NCBI GenBank assembly: GCA_963969595.1
Contig: OZ018408.1
Location: 30,318,108-30,382,107 of the forward strand
DNA from: Neckera pumila
Taxonomy: Eukaryota; Streptophyta; Bryopsida; Hypnales; Neckeraceae
Length of the DNA stretch: 64,000 bases
Reading direction: 5' to 3'
The translations under genes and the position numbers were made by a program. Shown here piece after piece: positions 45,471-57,667 of this stretch. Each line of letters starts with the position of its first letter. Positions within the stretch are counted from its first letter, which is position 1. The notes beneath the pieces were generated by a model. The model saw only the letters and a list, made by a program, of their open reading frames with translations. It was not told where the DNA came from and ran no database searches.

Positions 45471-46052
45471 TAGGGCCGCTTTACACCTAGAGGCCGGACC
45501 AATTCTCATTCAAGCCGATTGCACAAAATTTCAGCTCCTTTGGGTTGGAGATTGGTCTCAACTATCCATTAGAATAAGATTATAACACAGGCCAACTCTC
45601 CCATATGTAAAGGCTTTGAGGTCAAGAAGTCGGGCCAATTCAATAAAACCTACAAAAGAGAGAGAGAGAGAGAGAGAGAGAGGGGCTGGAATTTTCAAGG
45701 CCACTTTACACTTAGAAGCTGGGCCAATTCTCCATGAGGCCGATTGCATAAAATCTAACGGTAATGATTTGTTGGAAAAAATAATATTTTATAAAAAAGT
45801 TTTTTTAATTGAAATTTGACATTGGCACCAAGGCCAAGAATTGGCCTCCCATATTTGGTGCACCCAATTCAGCGACTCGGACCATCTTAGATCATGTCTT
45901 TTTTGAATAATTAATTTATTCCACCAAATTGGCCCGGCCTCTAGATGTAAAGAGGTTGGGTCTGATTTCAACATCTTGACCAACTATAAGTGAAGATTCT
46001 TGGCCTCTGACACATCAAATTGGTTGGGCCTTTAGATGTAAAGCAGCCCTTA
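45471..46052. mobile_element. nested inverted-repeat element, GGGCCGCTTTACACCTAGAGG ends (582 bp)
   Basis: The outer ends (45471, TAGGGCCGCTTTACACC; right end complement TAAGGGCTGCTTTACATC) and an inner pair (45696-45957, GGCCACTTTACACTTAGAAG against CTCTAGATGTAAAGAGG) are diverged versions of the same about 33-bp terminus. It looks like one copy inserted in another, or a stepwise foldback. A GA dinucleotide run of about 13 units lies at 45656-45683. The superfamily is not clear; no 8-bp duplication was seen. Confidence 0.6.
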
Positions 46053-46184
46053 GTTACCCGACATGTGGTCTCATTGCCCCAACTTTTAGAAATGAAGGTA
46101 AGGTAAATGTACAAGGATCTAATCACTTAAACAATTTTGTAACATATCATGAGCAGTATGGGGCAGTGCAAATTTTTCCTATGT

Positions 46185-46740
46185 AGAAAGATAGGAAATA
46201 TGGGGATTGCAATTTTTTCAGACTTTTATTCCAAAATTGAAATTACTATGAATTTTGGGAGTCAAAAAGTACTCAAAATCCATAGCCAAGGTCTAGACTC
46301 TTCTAATTCTCTTCATTCAAGAACTATTTTCCCGCTCACTACTTCCTACTTTCCCGCTCACTACTTTGGGACATGTGTGATGACCTTATTGGTCTCAACC
46401 TTGAAAAGGAGAAGAAAAAAACATTCCAAACTTCAATTGGAAATCTATTCCAACCCCGGTTGGAAATAATACACCCTATAGGTTGGATATGGGTTTTGCT
46501 TGGCAATTGGTACACTTACCTTAACTACACCTAAAATCGCACAAATAAGCAATTCAACACAGTTTCCATTGTTATATTGAATCTTGTTGGTAGTCAAAAA
46601 AGAAATTTTAGATTCTCTTCAAATGCATTTTTGGGACACTATATAATAAAAAGTGAGTTTTTGAAGTGCTAAAAATAGATATTTCTAAAACCAACCATAG
46701 ACTTATGAATAGTGGGAGTACATTTTAAACAAGAATCTAA
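46185..46740. repeat. inverted repeat blocks 1 and 2, right copies
   Basis: Positions 46185-46500 are the complement of 42965-43300. A short link (TAACTACACCTAAAATCGCA, about 46520) is in the same orientation as its partner at about 43284. Positions 46575-46740 are the complement of 43317-44215 without the foldback at 43407-44153, so this copy preserves the empty site at about 46645. Confidence 0.65.
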
Positions 46741-47761
46741 AGTTGTTGATTTTAGAAAATAGCCAAAATTAGACATAGTTATTTTATCTATGCATAGAAA
46801 TTCTTCAAATTGAACTACCCTCTCTAAATAAGGTGAAGTAGCCTATTACCACCTAAATTAGAATGTTGCATTCACGAACTCGTAATATTCATTTTTGTTT
46901 TAAAATATCCCCATGGGTACATAAATGCAAAATTGAGATGGGGACAATAATAGTCTAGTTCACCTTAGTAGGTCTAGCACCTCCAATAGATCAATTTGAC
47001 CGGGGGGGAAATTAGGTTCAGCACCTTAAAACTTAATGTACTTTATTTCAACATGTTCTCACATTTTTTCATGAAGTGCCATTGTGAAATGGTCCTATTC
47101 ATTCTAATCTCTCAACATCTAAAGTCCCTTTGTTGCCTATACAAAGGTTCCAATGATTATATGAGGCTTTAGATAGGGTGTCGATAAAATTTATGTTTTT
47201 CACCCTACTAGGCTAATATTTTTTGAATAAATTTGGTTGAACTTTTTGGAAGTAGTAAGTGTCAAACTTGGTATTTGCCTACAATATTTTATCCATTAAA
47301 ATCTTACTGGATACATAAAACTTTGTGAAAACATGTAATCAAATGAAAATAAAATTATATGGATGTTGACCATTGGATCTTATTTGAAAAGTTCAAAATT
47401 AGTTATATAGACATCCTATTTGAATAAGGGCAAACCAAACATAATTGTGTAAATTTTTGTAATATTCATAATTTTAGATCATTGTGAGGCCTAATTTTTT
47501 AGTCCATTGTTAGCAAATTTTCAATTGAGTTGAGGCAATATTAGAAGATGGAATTTGAATACCATATGCAAATTTTATAAGAAGTTAAAATACAATTGAT
47601 AAATTTTCTAAATTCATGCCCTAATTTCAATGACCTTGTGTAGAGTATTATTTATGCTCATTATTAAAATGATCATCTATCATTATTAACATTTATAAGG
47701 GCGAACTTTTAAAAATGCTTAATACTACGACTAGGTTTTAAGCAAAAAAGCTTTGACTTGA
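46741..47761. other. AT-rich spacer, nothing recognised
   Basis: No feature supported. Confidence 0.4.
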
Positions 47762-48671
47762 TTAACTCCTGCAGGCCCAAGGTCTTTTTTCTGCCCCAAA
47801 ACACAAAACTGCCATTTCTATAGCAAAGAGTAAAGAAAATTAAAAAAAATGTTTTTTTGCACATCTAACCATAGGATCTTACACCTAACTAGTATGAGAA
47901 TGTGTGGAAATTTTTTTAGAATTTTTGACCGCATAGATTGCAAGATATCTGCGTTTAAAGTGAAAAAATCAAGTTTTCAGCACATTGTGGGACGAGATTC
48001 TATGACTTTGAACATTTTGAACTTAAATTTTTTGCACTATAGAGTTTTGAGCTTTAAATTTTTATAGTAGAAAACTGAGTTGAGAATCTAGGGAAAAAAA
48101 AATCCCAAAAGACTTAATTTTCATTACTAAAAAAATTGTTAAGTAGAAGTAGGTACAAGATAGAAGGAAAATCTAAAATATTAATATCTTTTATATGGAA
48201 CTAAAAAGCACTAATTCCAACGGTGAGATTGTTCTAGCAGAAAAACTAAACCTTGTGGAACTTCTTTTTTTGAAAAATTGTTAAAATTGCATTCAAAAAT
48301 GAATGCTACAAGTTATTTTTTTCCAAAAAGATGCTCTAAGTGCCCCCAAAACAAGATTGTCCATAACTTTCTCATAAGAAATCCAAATGAAATGAATCAT
48401 AGCTTTCCAGATAGACAAAAATATAATCTATAAGAAAAAAAAATTAATTAATCAATTTTTTTTGCTACCTCCCGTCCCTTGTTTTGAGCTTATTTGGGCA
48501 TAACTTTTTTTCCCGAGCACCAATTGAAAAAGAACTCATATTCCCACGAAGCTTAGCATTTTTTCTATCTTCTAAAAAAGTTTCAGAAAATCACAACAAA
48601 ATTTCAGCTTGTAGGTACCTGCCCAAAATTCCATTTGTCCCTCGAAGGGACAATGCTCCTTTAGAGATTAA
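47762..48671 (-). mobile_element. TTAA-flanked family A element, copy 3 (910 bp)
   Basis: Reverse orientation; ends TTAACTCCTGCAGGCCCAAGG and GCTCCTTTAGAGATTAA. All family A landmarks are present in inverted order (for example GATTGCAAGATATCTGCGTT and GTAGGTACCTGCCCAAAAT). Confidence 0.8.
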
Positions 48672-49110
48672 CAATCCCCTTGTACTTAGCAATCAATGAG
48701 ATTGAAATTCACTAAAGTGAGCTAGTCAAGTTAATTGAATTAGTATGCATAGCAGTAATAAAACTACTTCAAATCAGTTTTTAAATTAACAAATTATTTT
48801 GTGAAGTGCAGTAATATGGTTGATCAAATTATTCTAATCAAAATATATATGTTGAGGTCTATACTATTTTCATACCTTTTCAGTCAAATAGTGTCATTGT
48901 CATCCAATTTTAAATTCAATTTCATGTGCTTTCATCCAAGCTTCATCCAATTTTGTACACTAATTCAACCACATTCATCCAAATTTTCTTCAATGAGGGA
49001 GTCTTGCACTATTCAAATTCTCACACAAATTGAATTATTTTTAATACTTCACTGGCTAATTGAATGAATTTTGAATAAATGAATTTTAAACAATGTAAAC
49101 ATGTGGATGG
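48672..49110. other. AT-rich spacer, nothing recognised
   Basis: One 88-codon frame without motif at 48801-49067; not supported as a gene. Confidence 0.35.
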
Positions 49111-49607
49111 AATCAATACCTTAAATGAGGCTGTTTGTTTGTTTGTTTGTTTGTTTGTTTGTTTGTTTGTTTGTTTGTTTGTTTGTTTGTTTGTTTGTTT
49201 GTTTGTTTGTTTTGTTTTGTTTTGTTTTGTTTTGTTTTGTTTTGTTTTGTTTTGTTTTGTTTTGTTTTGTTTTGTTTTGTTTTGTTTTGTTTTGTTTTGT
49301 TTGTAGCGTGGACAACTTCCTGACCGTGCGTCCCCCGGCCGCGTGCTTGGTACCGTCGGAAAGCTCTCGCCGAGGAGGGGTGCACCGGCTTGGTTTCGTG
49401 GCGTTTGGAGCGGTGGTGCAAAAGTTATTGAATTTCAAAGTATTTATTGATTAAATAATTAGAAAATTACTTTTACTTTGATTTTGGTGGCGTTCTTGCT
49501 ACTGGGAGTGGAACCGAGAGTAGAACTGGGAGTAGAATCAGAAGTAGAACCAGGAGTGGAATCGGGAGTAGATGAAAATTGGGCCAACAGCACAGGGTCA
49601 CACTAGT
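49111..49607 (+). repeat. GC-rich dispersed repeat with TTTG/TTTTG ladder, copy 2
   Basis: Same start, core, 12-bp units and GGGTCACACTAGT end as 21248-21645, but the ladder is much longer: roughly 19 TTTG units followed by about 18 TTTTG units (49133-49301). Long frames of CLFV or CFVLF on the plus strand and KQTN or KQNKT on the minus strand are the ladder translated, not genes. Confidence 0.88.
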
Positions 49608-49820
49608 TTAGATCAAAATTGGATGATAACAGATGAAATTGGATGCATATATTAAGATGACAATTACATAATTCAAGATAATATGAAAATAGTATAAACT
49701 ACGTGATATTGATTTTCATTAAAATATCCAAAGCTTTCATAATCGAATGCCTTGCAAGTTTGCATAATTTCCAAATTACTACTCTACATGAGTTAGTATT
49801 AGCGCAGTAGTAGAATTCAT

Positions 49821-50701
49821 TTAACCCCTAAAGGACCATTGTCCCTTTGGGGGACAAACGGGATTTTGGGCAGGTACCTACGGGCTGAATTTTTGTTGTG
49901 ATTTTACAAAAAAAATTCTAAAGATAGAAAAAATGCTAAGCTTTGTAGGAATATAATTTTTTTTCAATCGATGCCCAGGAAAAAAAGTTATGCCCAAATA
50001 AGCTCAAAAGAGGGGACGTGGGGCAACAAAAAATAATTTGCAATTTTTTTATTTATTTATTTTATTTATTTATTTATTTATTTGTTATGAGAAAATTATG
50101 GACAATCTTGTTTTTTGGGTAGTTAGAGAGCATCTTCCTGAAAAAATAACTTGTAGGATTCATTTCTAAATGCAATTTTTACAATTTTTCCAAAAAAAGA
50201 AGTTCCACAAGGTTTATTTTTTTTGCTAGAACAATCTCACCATTGGAATTAGTGCTTTTTAATTCATATAAAAGATATTAATATTTTAGATTTTCCTTCT
50301 ATCTCGTACCTACTTCTACTTAACAATTTTTTAAATAATGAAAATTAAGTTTTTTTGGAATTTTTTTTCCTCTAGACTCTCAACTCAATTCTCCACTATA
50401 AAAATTAAAAGCTCAAAACTCTGTAATGCAAAACATTTGAGTTAAAAATGTTCAAAGTCATAGAATCTAGTCCTGCAATGTGTTGAAAAACTTGATTTTT
50501 TCACTTAAAATGCAGATATCTTGCAATCTAAGCGGTCAAAAATTCTGAAATTTTTCCCACACATTGTCATACTAGTAAGGTATAAGATCCTACGGTTAGA
50601 TTTGAAAAAAAAAAAATTTCATTTTTTTACCTCTTTGCTATAGAAGTGGTAGTTTTGAGTGTTTTTGGGCAAAAAAATGGCCTTAGTCCTTTAGAAGTTA
50701 A
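49821..50701 (+). mobile_element. TTAA-flanked family A element, copy 4 (881 bp)
   Basis: The ends are TTAACCCCTAAAGGACCATTG and GTCCTTTAGAAGTTAA. Full family A landmark order, with an ATTT microsatellite near 50045-50082 where other copies have a short T-run. Confidence 0.8.
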
Positions 50702-51180
50702 GAAGGATATTTTTCAAATGCCATTTTTTACTATAATTGTATCTAATAGCTATTATTAGATTGGTAATATTTTCTTGTTGGCAAGTGAAAGGGAATTTGA
50801 ATGCACTAAAGAATGTAGCATTTGAATACCATATGCAAAAGTTATGGAGGGTCAAAGTTTTATTAGTTAGATGTTCTAAAATCGTTTCTTCAACATAGGC
50901 ACATATTGATATTGGTAATGTACACTCAGTAAGTTAGTGATGACGGTTTTCAATATGGTGTAATTTTGGATGTACCCACCGTTATGTGCTACAATAGTGC
51001 ATATAAAAAATTCTAAAAATAAATGTGAGTTAGTGCCATCACTATGGGGTGCACTAATTGAATTAACTAATGCCTGATATTAGTGCAATAGTGCACCTCA
51101 CAAATGGACATTATTCCAAAATTAGTGTGAGTTAACTCAGTGTTATTACTGCTAACCGCGCTAATTGAATTAACTTGAGT
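50702..51180. other. spacer, nothing recognised
   Basis: AT-rich, with several short TTAGTGCA-like repeats between 51020 and 51130; no gene supported. Confidence 0.35.
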
Positions 51181-53905
51181 AGTAAGCTTAATTGCGCTGC
51201 ATTTGTCTACGGCAAGGAAAAAACAAACTGCAGGACGGAGACCTGTCTTTAAGCTTAATTGTCAATCGGGTGCGAGGAGGAATGGTCGGTTGCAGGGTTG
51301 CAGGGTTTAGGGTTTAGTGCGAGAGTTGTGCGAGTAAACTGTTGCAGCTGGACGGCACACATTCAGGCAGGCGATTCAGCGATTGCAGGTTTGAATTCCG
51401 TTCAGAGTAGCCCAATCGAAGAAATCATGCGGTTTGGGGTCCGAATTCTGGATGCAAGGCCGAGTTTTGAGTACATTCTCTAAGTACTTTCTTTTATCTA
51501 TTTTTTGATAATGACATAGAATCACACACAATACTCCACTGATTCTGATGATCGATTTAATTTGGTTCCATCTGAATTATTGATTTCTCACAATGTAATC
51601 TAATCGAGTTGGACATTTTCAAATTGTGAAGAAAATTTAGAGTTTACGACGCTCACTTATACGTCCAGGATTTGTGCATCGTTCGCTATCTACTGTTACT
51701 TTTGATTGAGAATGGATGGTCTTTCATTTTGTTGAAGTACTATTTGAAGTTCAGATTGACAGAGTCCATAGTTTGAATGGATTCTTCTTCTTAATGCTAT
51801 GGTGATAGTATTGGGTCTGAGTGTGCTGATTTTTGGTGCAGCCCAGAAACACAGGGGTCGCATAGTTGCTCGATAGCATCTGAAATGCATATGATTTTGA
51901 CGATCGGAGAATGTTATATGTGAAATGCGTATGTTAAACTCTTAAACACATGCCGTGAGGTCTTCATATAATGACTGTGATTATATGGAGAGTTATGGAG
52001 AAGATTCTCTTTATGATGTTTCAAGAGTTCTTGAACCAGTCTAGGTTTATTGAGACCTCTGTTTCTGTCATTGGTATTGTTTTTTAGGATGCAGATTCTT
52101 GTAGAGAAAATGGGTCTAAGGATGGAGAGGGACATGCCGTAATGAAAGTCATCAATAAAGCCTTTCTCTACCGATTCTGAAGTATATGAATTCCTGTCTT
52201 TCTTCAGCTTTAATTTTCTGGACCTGTTTTCTTTTCCAGGGTGCACCTGAATTGCTTGAATCATATCATGTGTGGTGCATAGATTGGTTGTTTATTGTGA
52301 CTGTGGGTTACAGGGTTACAGGGTTTAGGGTTTAGGGTCTGGTATACTTAGAGCTAGGGTATTCTTTTCGTTAACAATGCAGATATGTTAAGGGTGACTA
52401 CGCGACTGTCATTTCTTTCCCTCTTGGTTTATTAGTGCAGGTGTTCATATCCATAACACGAGGACTTGAGCTGCTCTTGTTATGACTTCATTACTATCAT
52501 TACCTTCAAACTGAAGACTATTCCTTTCATATTTAGAGAGCGCAATGGCTACGTTAGTTTGTGATATATTTTATTCCGGTTATTCGGTTTTAGAAAACTC
52601 CCCACAAGTGGTATTCTTAAAACCTAGCCACGTTCAACCTTACCAATTGCATTGCTGTTTTTAATGTAAACTTTACCAATTGTATTGCTGCTAGGTTTTC
52701 TAAAGTATGTCTTATGGGTGGGTCCTTTACAAGAGATTGCAGACAGGTAATTCACCACATACGCTTAATATCACTATCAAATGGATTTCTTGGTCTTGTG
52801 TGATGAATGCAATTTATGTACATGAGCCAATACTGTAGAGTTGAAATTACAGTATCACTCTTTATGATTTTCTTATGCAATTTCAAAGTGGGAGGTTGTT
52901 CACTTGCAGAGCACTGTAGATGACAATTGGGAACCTCATTGCTTTTAAAAGATCAGTGGCCTTACTTTTCTTATGCGATTTCAAAGTGGGAGGCTGTACA
53001 CTTGCAGAGCACTGTAGGTGACAATTGGGAACCTCATTGCTTGGGAACCCCATTGCTTTTAAAAGACCAGTGGCCATAGACACGCTCAAGTCATGCTTAC
53101 ACGACTGGGTAATTGAAGGCCACCCAAGTATATGAATTGATGAGTTGCTGTTGATAGCAGGGTCAGGATTGGAGACTGGATCAGGTCCCTAATTCTATTA
53201 GTATCCTCTACCTTGGTTTTCATTTGAAGTATTTCTGCTATTCCAAGTACAAGTAATTGGTACCTGTGGCAAAGTCTTAAACTGAGTTACTGGAGCACTG
53301 GAGCAGTGGCAACTGCTGAAGGTGAGCAAGGCTCAATTTGCTGAGTGCGTTATGGGTTTAAGGTTTCCAGTGGACCTTCTCTGTATTGCATCCAGTTAGC
53401 TACACAACTTCTCCTGTAAGTTATTGACTTGTTTCACAATGTTCGGTTTCTTCTATAGTGGTTGTCATTACTGGATTGCGAATCGGTGAATGAAAGCTTG
53501 GTGATCGAAGGACATGTGGCACGATGACAATAGGTAACCCAGAAGAAGCTTTCTAGTTTATGCTACCTTCCCGATACAAGACACTAATTTCAAGTAGCTA
53601 CAGACAAGGGAAGATTCCAACTGCTCTAAAAATCGCTTGCTTAGTAGGTTTTTTGACGATCACCTTGGCTTTAAAAGGTGGCTCTCTTTCCTTAATTGGA
53701 ACTAGTTATTGAGAAATCTACTTTTTGAATAACTGGTGTAGCATCTAGTGCTAATAGCTGGTTATAATGATCGTGTGTTGTCCACCTTTTCATTTGAGCT
53801 TTCAATCAGGTTCCTCACGCAATTGTCTGATGCCAACGGTTCTCTTGACTCTGAACAGTTTGTTTTATAGAGGTGGATGTGATTTTTGTGGAGACCTCAA
53901 GGCCT
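51181..53905 (+). other. GC-shifted island, possible multi-exon transcript or decayed gene
   Basis: Composition resembles the two gene regions rather than the spacer. A strong acceptor (GTATTGTTTTTTAG at about 52087) opens a 30-codon plus-strand run, DADSCRENGSKDGEGHAVMK then VINKAFLYRF, ending at TGA near 52180. Other exon-like borders include CAG|GTTTGA near 51387, TTTTCCAG near 52240 and ACAG|GTAATT near 52748. Two short TTTAGGG-type runs (51297-51316 and 52317-52337) flank this piece. I could not build an open gene. A non-coding RNA or pseudogene is equally possible. Confidence 0.3.
52876..53075. repeat. tandem duplication, period about 100 bp
   Basis: TTTCAAAGTGGGAGG..T, CACTTGCAGAGCACTGTAG and TGACAATTGGGAACCTCATT occur twice, at about 52882 and 52979; the second copy has an extra GGGAACCCCATTGC insertion. 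Confidence 0.8.
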
Positions 53906-54107
53906 TTAACCCTGTAACAACAATGATACAGTGTGCATCATCTACTTTAAGAAAACCAAAAGCACTCATTTAAGGACAAGCTATTGTAGAAGGTCTCCCC
54001 TTTTTGCACAAAAGTTCAAGGATGAACAATTGCACTTCTATCCTACATGTAAAGATTCTTTGTCATTTGTCGGACACGTAGTGTCTGCGGCAGTGTTATA
54101 GGGTTAA
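53906..54107 (-). mobile_element. TTAA-flanked MITE, family F copy 2 (202 bp)
   Basis: The ends are TTAACCCTGTAACAAC and GTTATAGGGTTAA. The interior (TTCAAGGATGAACAATTGCA, CTTCTATCCTACATGTAAAG) is the complement of 3900-4130. Confidence 0.65.
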
Positions 54108-54325
54108 TCCTAGAAGGATGGGTTGGTCACTGAGGAAATCATCCTTTTTGGTATCGTGTGACTCATTTGTCTAAAAAATCCAAGAGCACTCATTGGAGGT
54201 CAAATTATTGTGCAAGACTTCTTTTTTTAACACAAAATTCCCGAAAGATGAATGTTTGCATATTTGTCTTATATAGAAGGATTCTCCATTGGACACTTAG
54301 TGTCTACAATGTCCTTTTGGGTTAA
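54104..54325 (-). mobile_element. TTAA-flanked MITE, family F copy 3 (222 bp)
   Basis: It begins at the TTAA that ends copy 2 (TTAATCCTAGAAGGATGGG) and ends GTCCTTTTGGGTTAA. The interior includes GAAATCATCC, TCATTGGAGGTCAAATTATT and GGATTCTCCATTGGACAC, aligning with 3900-4130 in inverse orientation. Confidence 0.65.
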
Positions 54326-55005
54326 TTCAATGTTACTTATGGTGAAAGATAATATACTTGACTAGCAATTCAAATACTTATTACAAGATTGGAAGGTCAA
54401 TCTTGATACATAAAATGTTAAGTTCATGATAATTAACAAATGAATTCGCAAATTTCATGTGTACGTTATACATATGAAATAATATACTATTGTACATTTT
54501 GAAACATTAGCATGTACTATTGAATACTATAGATTTAAGAGACCTTCCACAATTTGGAATGTAAAGATTCTTTTACTTGCATTTGATGTTGTATGAGATT
54601 TCAAACATCCTCCATCTAGTTTGTACAAAGGTCTAGATTTAAACCAATTCAAAATGAAATTTTGAAATCAATCACTTTTGGCTTTTTTTTAGATCCAAAG
54701 GTTTAGAAGCCTCTATTAAAGATTTACATAAAAGATAGACTTATCAAAGAGTCAATTTTTCATTGAATATGGATTGAATAATTGCAAATCATTCTAACAT
54801 TATGTGGCAAAGTGTACTTCCAATTTCATTACTTCATGGGTGGTCATTCTATAATAGAATTTATAGAGAGTAATATATGTAGAATTTTTTTAGAAGATTG
54901 TAATGATTTGATAAGATTGAGGCAAAAATGCAATTGTCGTTGTCTAAATATACACTCATTGATTTGAGAAGTGCTCAATTATTCTAGTTGAATTCACCTT
55001 TTACA
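54326..55005. other. AT-rich spacer, nothing recognised
   Basis: No feature supported. Confidence 0.4.
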
Positions 55006-55301
55006 CATTAGATGATATTTGGGGGTCTTGGAGGGCCGTTTCAGGCATGTTCCCTAATCTGCCCAGATCCAGTGAAAACCGGTACAAGTGTGTCAGAAAT
55101 TTAAAAAGAAAAAAAAAGATTTTTTTTTTTTACCAAAATATCATGTTAAGCAATTTTTTTATTTTATTTTATTTCAAAAAGTGACGTAGCAGTCGCTCGA
55201 CCACGTCAGCCAGTTGCTGCTGCTGCGTTCCTAGACTGCGGGAACGCAGCAGACAGCAGGGGAACTCAGAGCCTTCTAAGACCCCCGAATCTCATGTAAT
55301 G
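55006..55301. mobile_element. CATTAG-ended MITE with internal hairpin, family G copy 2 (296 bp)
   Basis: The left end CATTAGATGATATTTGGGGGTC is matched by the right-end complement CATTACATGAGATTCGGGGGTC. The hairpin TGCTGCTGCGTTCC..GGGAACGCAGCAGACA lies at about 55218-55255. It is noticeably GC-rich at its ends. Confidence 0.75.
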
Positions 55302-56587
55302 ATATATCATATTATTATTCATACCGATTAAAAAGGAGGTCAATGAAGGTTTTAAAAGTTTTAATGTGGCCTTGTGGAACAATTTGGCGATTGAATGTGC
55401 TATTATCATATTGCACTATATGTTTTTACTAGAAAGAAGGAAAAGACTAGCAACCAGTTGTTCATGATATTCATATATGGTGAATGGAGCCACCAAATGA
55501 TGATTAAACATTAATCACAAGATTATGCACCAAATTGAATGCTCAATTAGACTTTCTTTATATTTTGAGCCCATATAATGCATAATGTAGTTACTTTTTT
55601 GTCAAAGATTTTTTAATAGAAAAAACATAAAAAATGAACATTGTAATTATAAGAGCTTAATCCCATCGTCATAGAGTTATGTTTAATCTTCAAAAGATGA
55701 GACCTATCACCAAGGTACTTTGTCAAAATGATTTTTTTTTAATTAATAAGTGCATTCCTCATTTCTATAGTAATCTAAAAGGTCATCCATTGGTCACTTT
55801 TTGGCTTGTGCATTGTTTCAATGAAAAAAAGGCCTTGAAAGGGTTGCCTCAAGGAAGTTCCCTTAAGCTGTAAACCACTACAATGTTGGCTAAAATATTA
55901 TATAATAAAAAATAAAAAATAATGAAATCTGATATGGCAGTTTTTCGATCACATTAGATTTCAAAATTTTGTAATTTTGTAATTATTCTAACATTAAGTT
56001 TTCTTTCTATTTAAAAAATAATAATAATTTAATTAAATTGTCTTATGCAATTCTTTAATGTTTTTGAAGGGGTAGTTTGGCCTTTGCTGTCTGGAAACTT
56101 GTAGCCCTCCTGAGGCTTCATTCTTCTTTTAATTGTTAATTCCTAAAGGGCAAAGGATTTGAGGTTTGAAAGTCCCTATTCAATTGATCACATTGTAAAA
56201 AACTTATTTCAGATGTGACCATATTCTATATCACAAGAATCAATGAAGAACATTATATTTATTAGTCAATAAAGATACCAAAATTGAATATAAAAAGACC
56301 ATGGTGTCCTATCCAAATGTGCTCAAAAAAACATGAGGTTAAAATTGTACATCTTTGTCTACAAGTTTAAAAAAGTTTCAAACTCAATATCTTTATCAAT
56401 TATGAGTTATTAGTGCTCAAAGTATTGCGGTCTGCATTTCTATAACATTATATAATAATAACATGGTATCTTTGTAATACTATTGAAGATCCTAAAGTAA
56501 GTAATCATCTTTTGCCTGAATTCATTGGAGAAATAAGCCCACCTCCTATCTTGGGAGAACCTTTTTCTTTTACATATTTGGGTTTCT
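55302..56587. other. AT-rich spacer, nothing recognised
   Basis: No feature supported. Confidence 0.4.
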
Positions 56588-57512
56588 TTAACCTTTAAAG
56601 GACCAAGGCCTTTTTCTATCAAAAAAACTCAAAACTAGCATTTCTATTAAAAGGTGCACAACTTTAAAATTTTTGTTTTTTTTGCATATCTAACCATAGG
56701 TTTTTGCATCAAACAAGTTTTTGAATGCATGCAAAAATTTCAAAAATTTTGACTGCATAGATTACAAGATATCTACATTTAAAATGAAAAAAACAAGTTT
56801 TTTGCACCTTCTGTGACTAGATTTTTTTAGTTTATATATTTTGGATTAAAAATTTTTGTACTATAGATTTGGAATTAAAAAAAAAATTGCTTTGACGAAT
56901 TGAGCTGAAAATATAGGAATTTTTCTTTTAAATTGCTTAATTTTCATTTTCTAAAAAGTTGTTATGTAGAAGTAAGTATGAGTTAGAAAGAAGAACTAAA
57001 TATTTAATAGTTCTAAGATGGAACCAAAACACACTAATTGCAATGGTGAGATTGTTTTGGCAAGCAAATTATACTATATAGACCTTTTTCTGAAAAATGG
57101 TGAAAATTGAATTCAAAATCAAATTTGATGCATGAGTTTCTTAAGAAAATGCTACAATTGTTTGAAGTGAAATAAGACTCTCTATAAATTTCTTCTCGCT
57201 AGTCCAAATGGAATGAATCAAAGCTTTCTATATATTAGAAAGCTTATTTTCTATGAGAATCAAAATTTAAAAAATTTGTTTTGAGTTACTATGATTTTTT
57301 TGTTCTACCCTATAAATTGCTTTTTGAGCTTAGTGTGTCATAACTTTTGCTTCTGGACACCAATTGGAATGAAAAAAATTATATTTCTATAAAACTAAGG
57401 TGTTTTTCTATCTTCAAATCTAAAAAGAAAATCACATCAAAAATTGAAATTACAAGAACCTCCTGAACTTTGCAATATCCCCAAAGTGGATACTTGGTCT
57501 TTTAGAGTTTAA
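56588..57512 (-). mobile_element. TTAA-flanked family A element, copy 5 (925 bp)
   Basis: Reverse orientation; ends TTAACCTTTAAAGGACCAAGG and TTGGTCTTTTAGAGTTTAA. The most diverged of the complete copies, but the landmark order holds (GATTACAAGATATCTACATT, AGCTTAGTGTGTCATAACTT). Confidence 0.75.
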
Positions 57513-57667
57513 CGGTTCAAAGATACCCCTCTACAATTGGTGAATAATGTTTGTATGTGCTTATAGGTGCACTTCAACTTCAAAGATGAACACGTAAAAG
57601 GATACATATCATGATAGGGTTCTCTTTGAATTTAATGGGACCCCTCTACAATTGGTGAATAACACAG

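Noticed and set aside
49121..49454. Long frames of CLFV/CFVLF (plus) and KQTN/KQNKT (minus), 75-109 codons
   Set aside because: They are translations of the TTTG/TTTTG ladder and its GC-rich flank; the same frames recur at 21.2-21.5 kb with different lengths.
51297..51316. TTTAGGG run as a sign of a chromosome end
   Set aside because: Only two or three units each here and near 52.3 kb, embedded in unique sequence; an interstitial motif, not a telomere.
51380..51400. GGTTTGAATTCC resembling a tRNA B box
   Set aside because: No A box, anticodon arm or acceptor stem could be folded around it.
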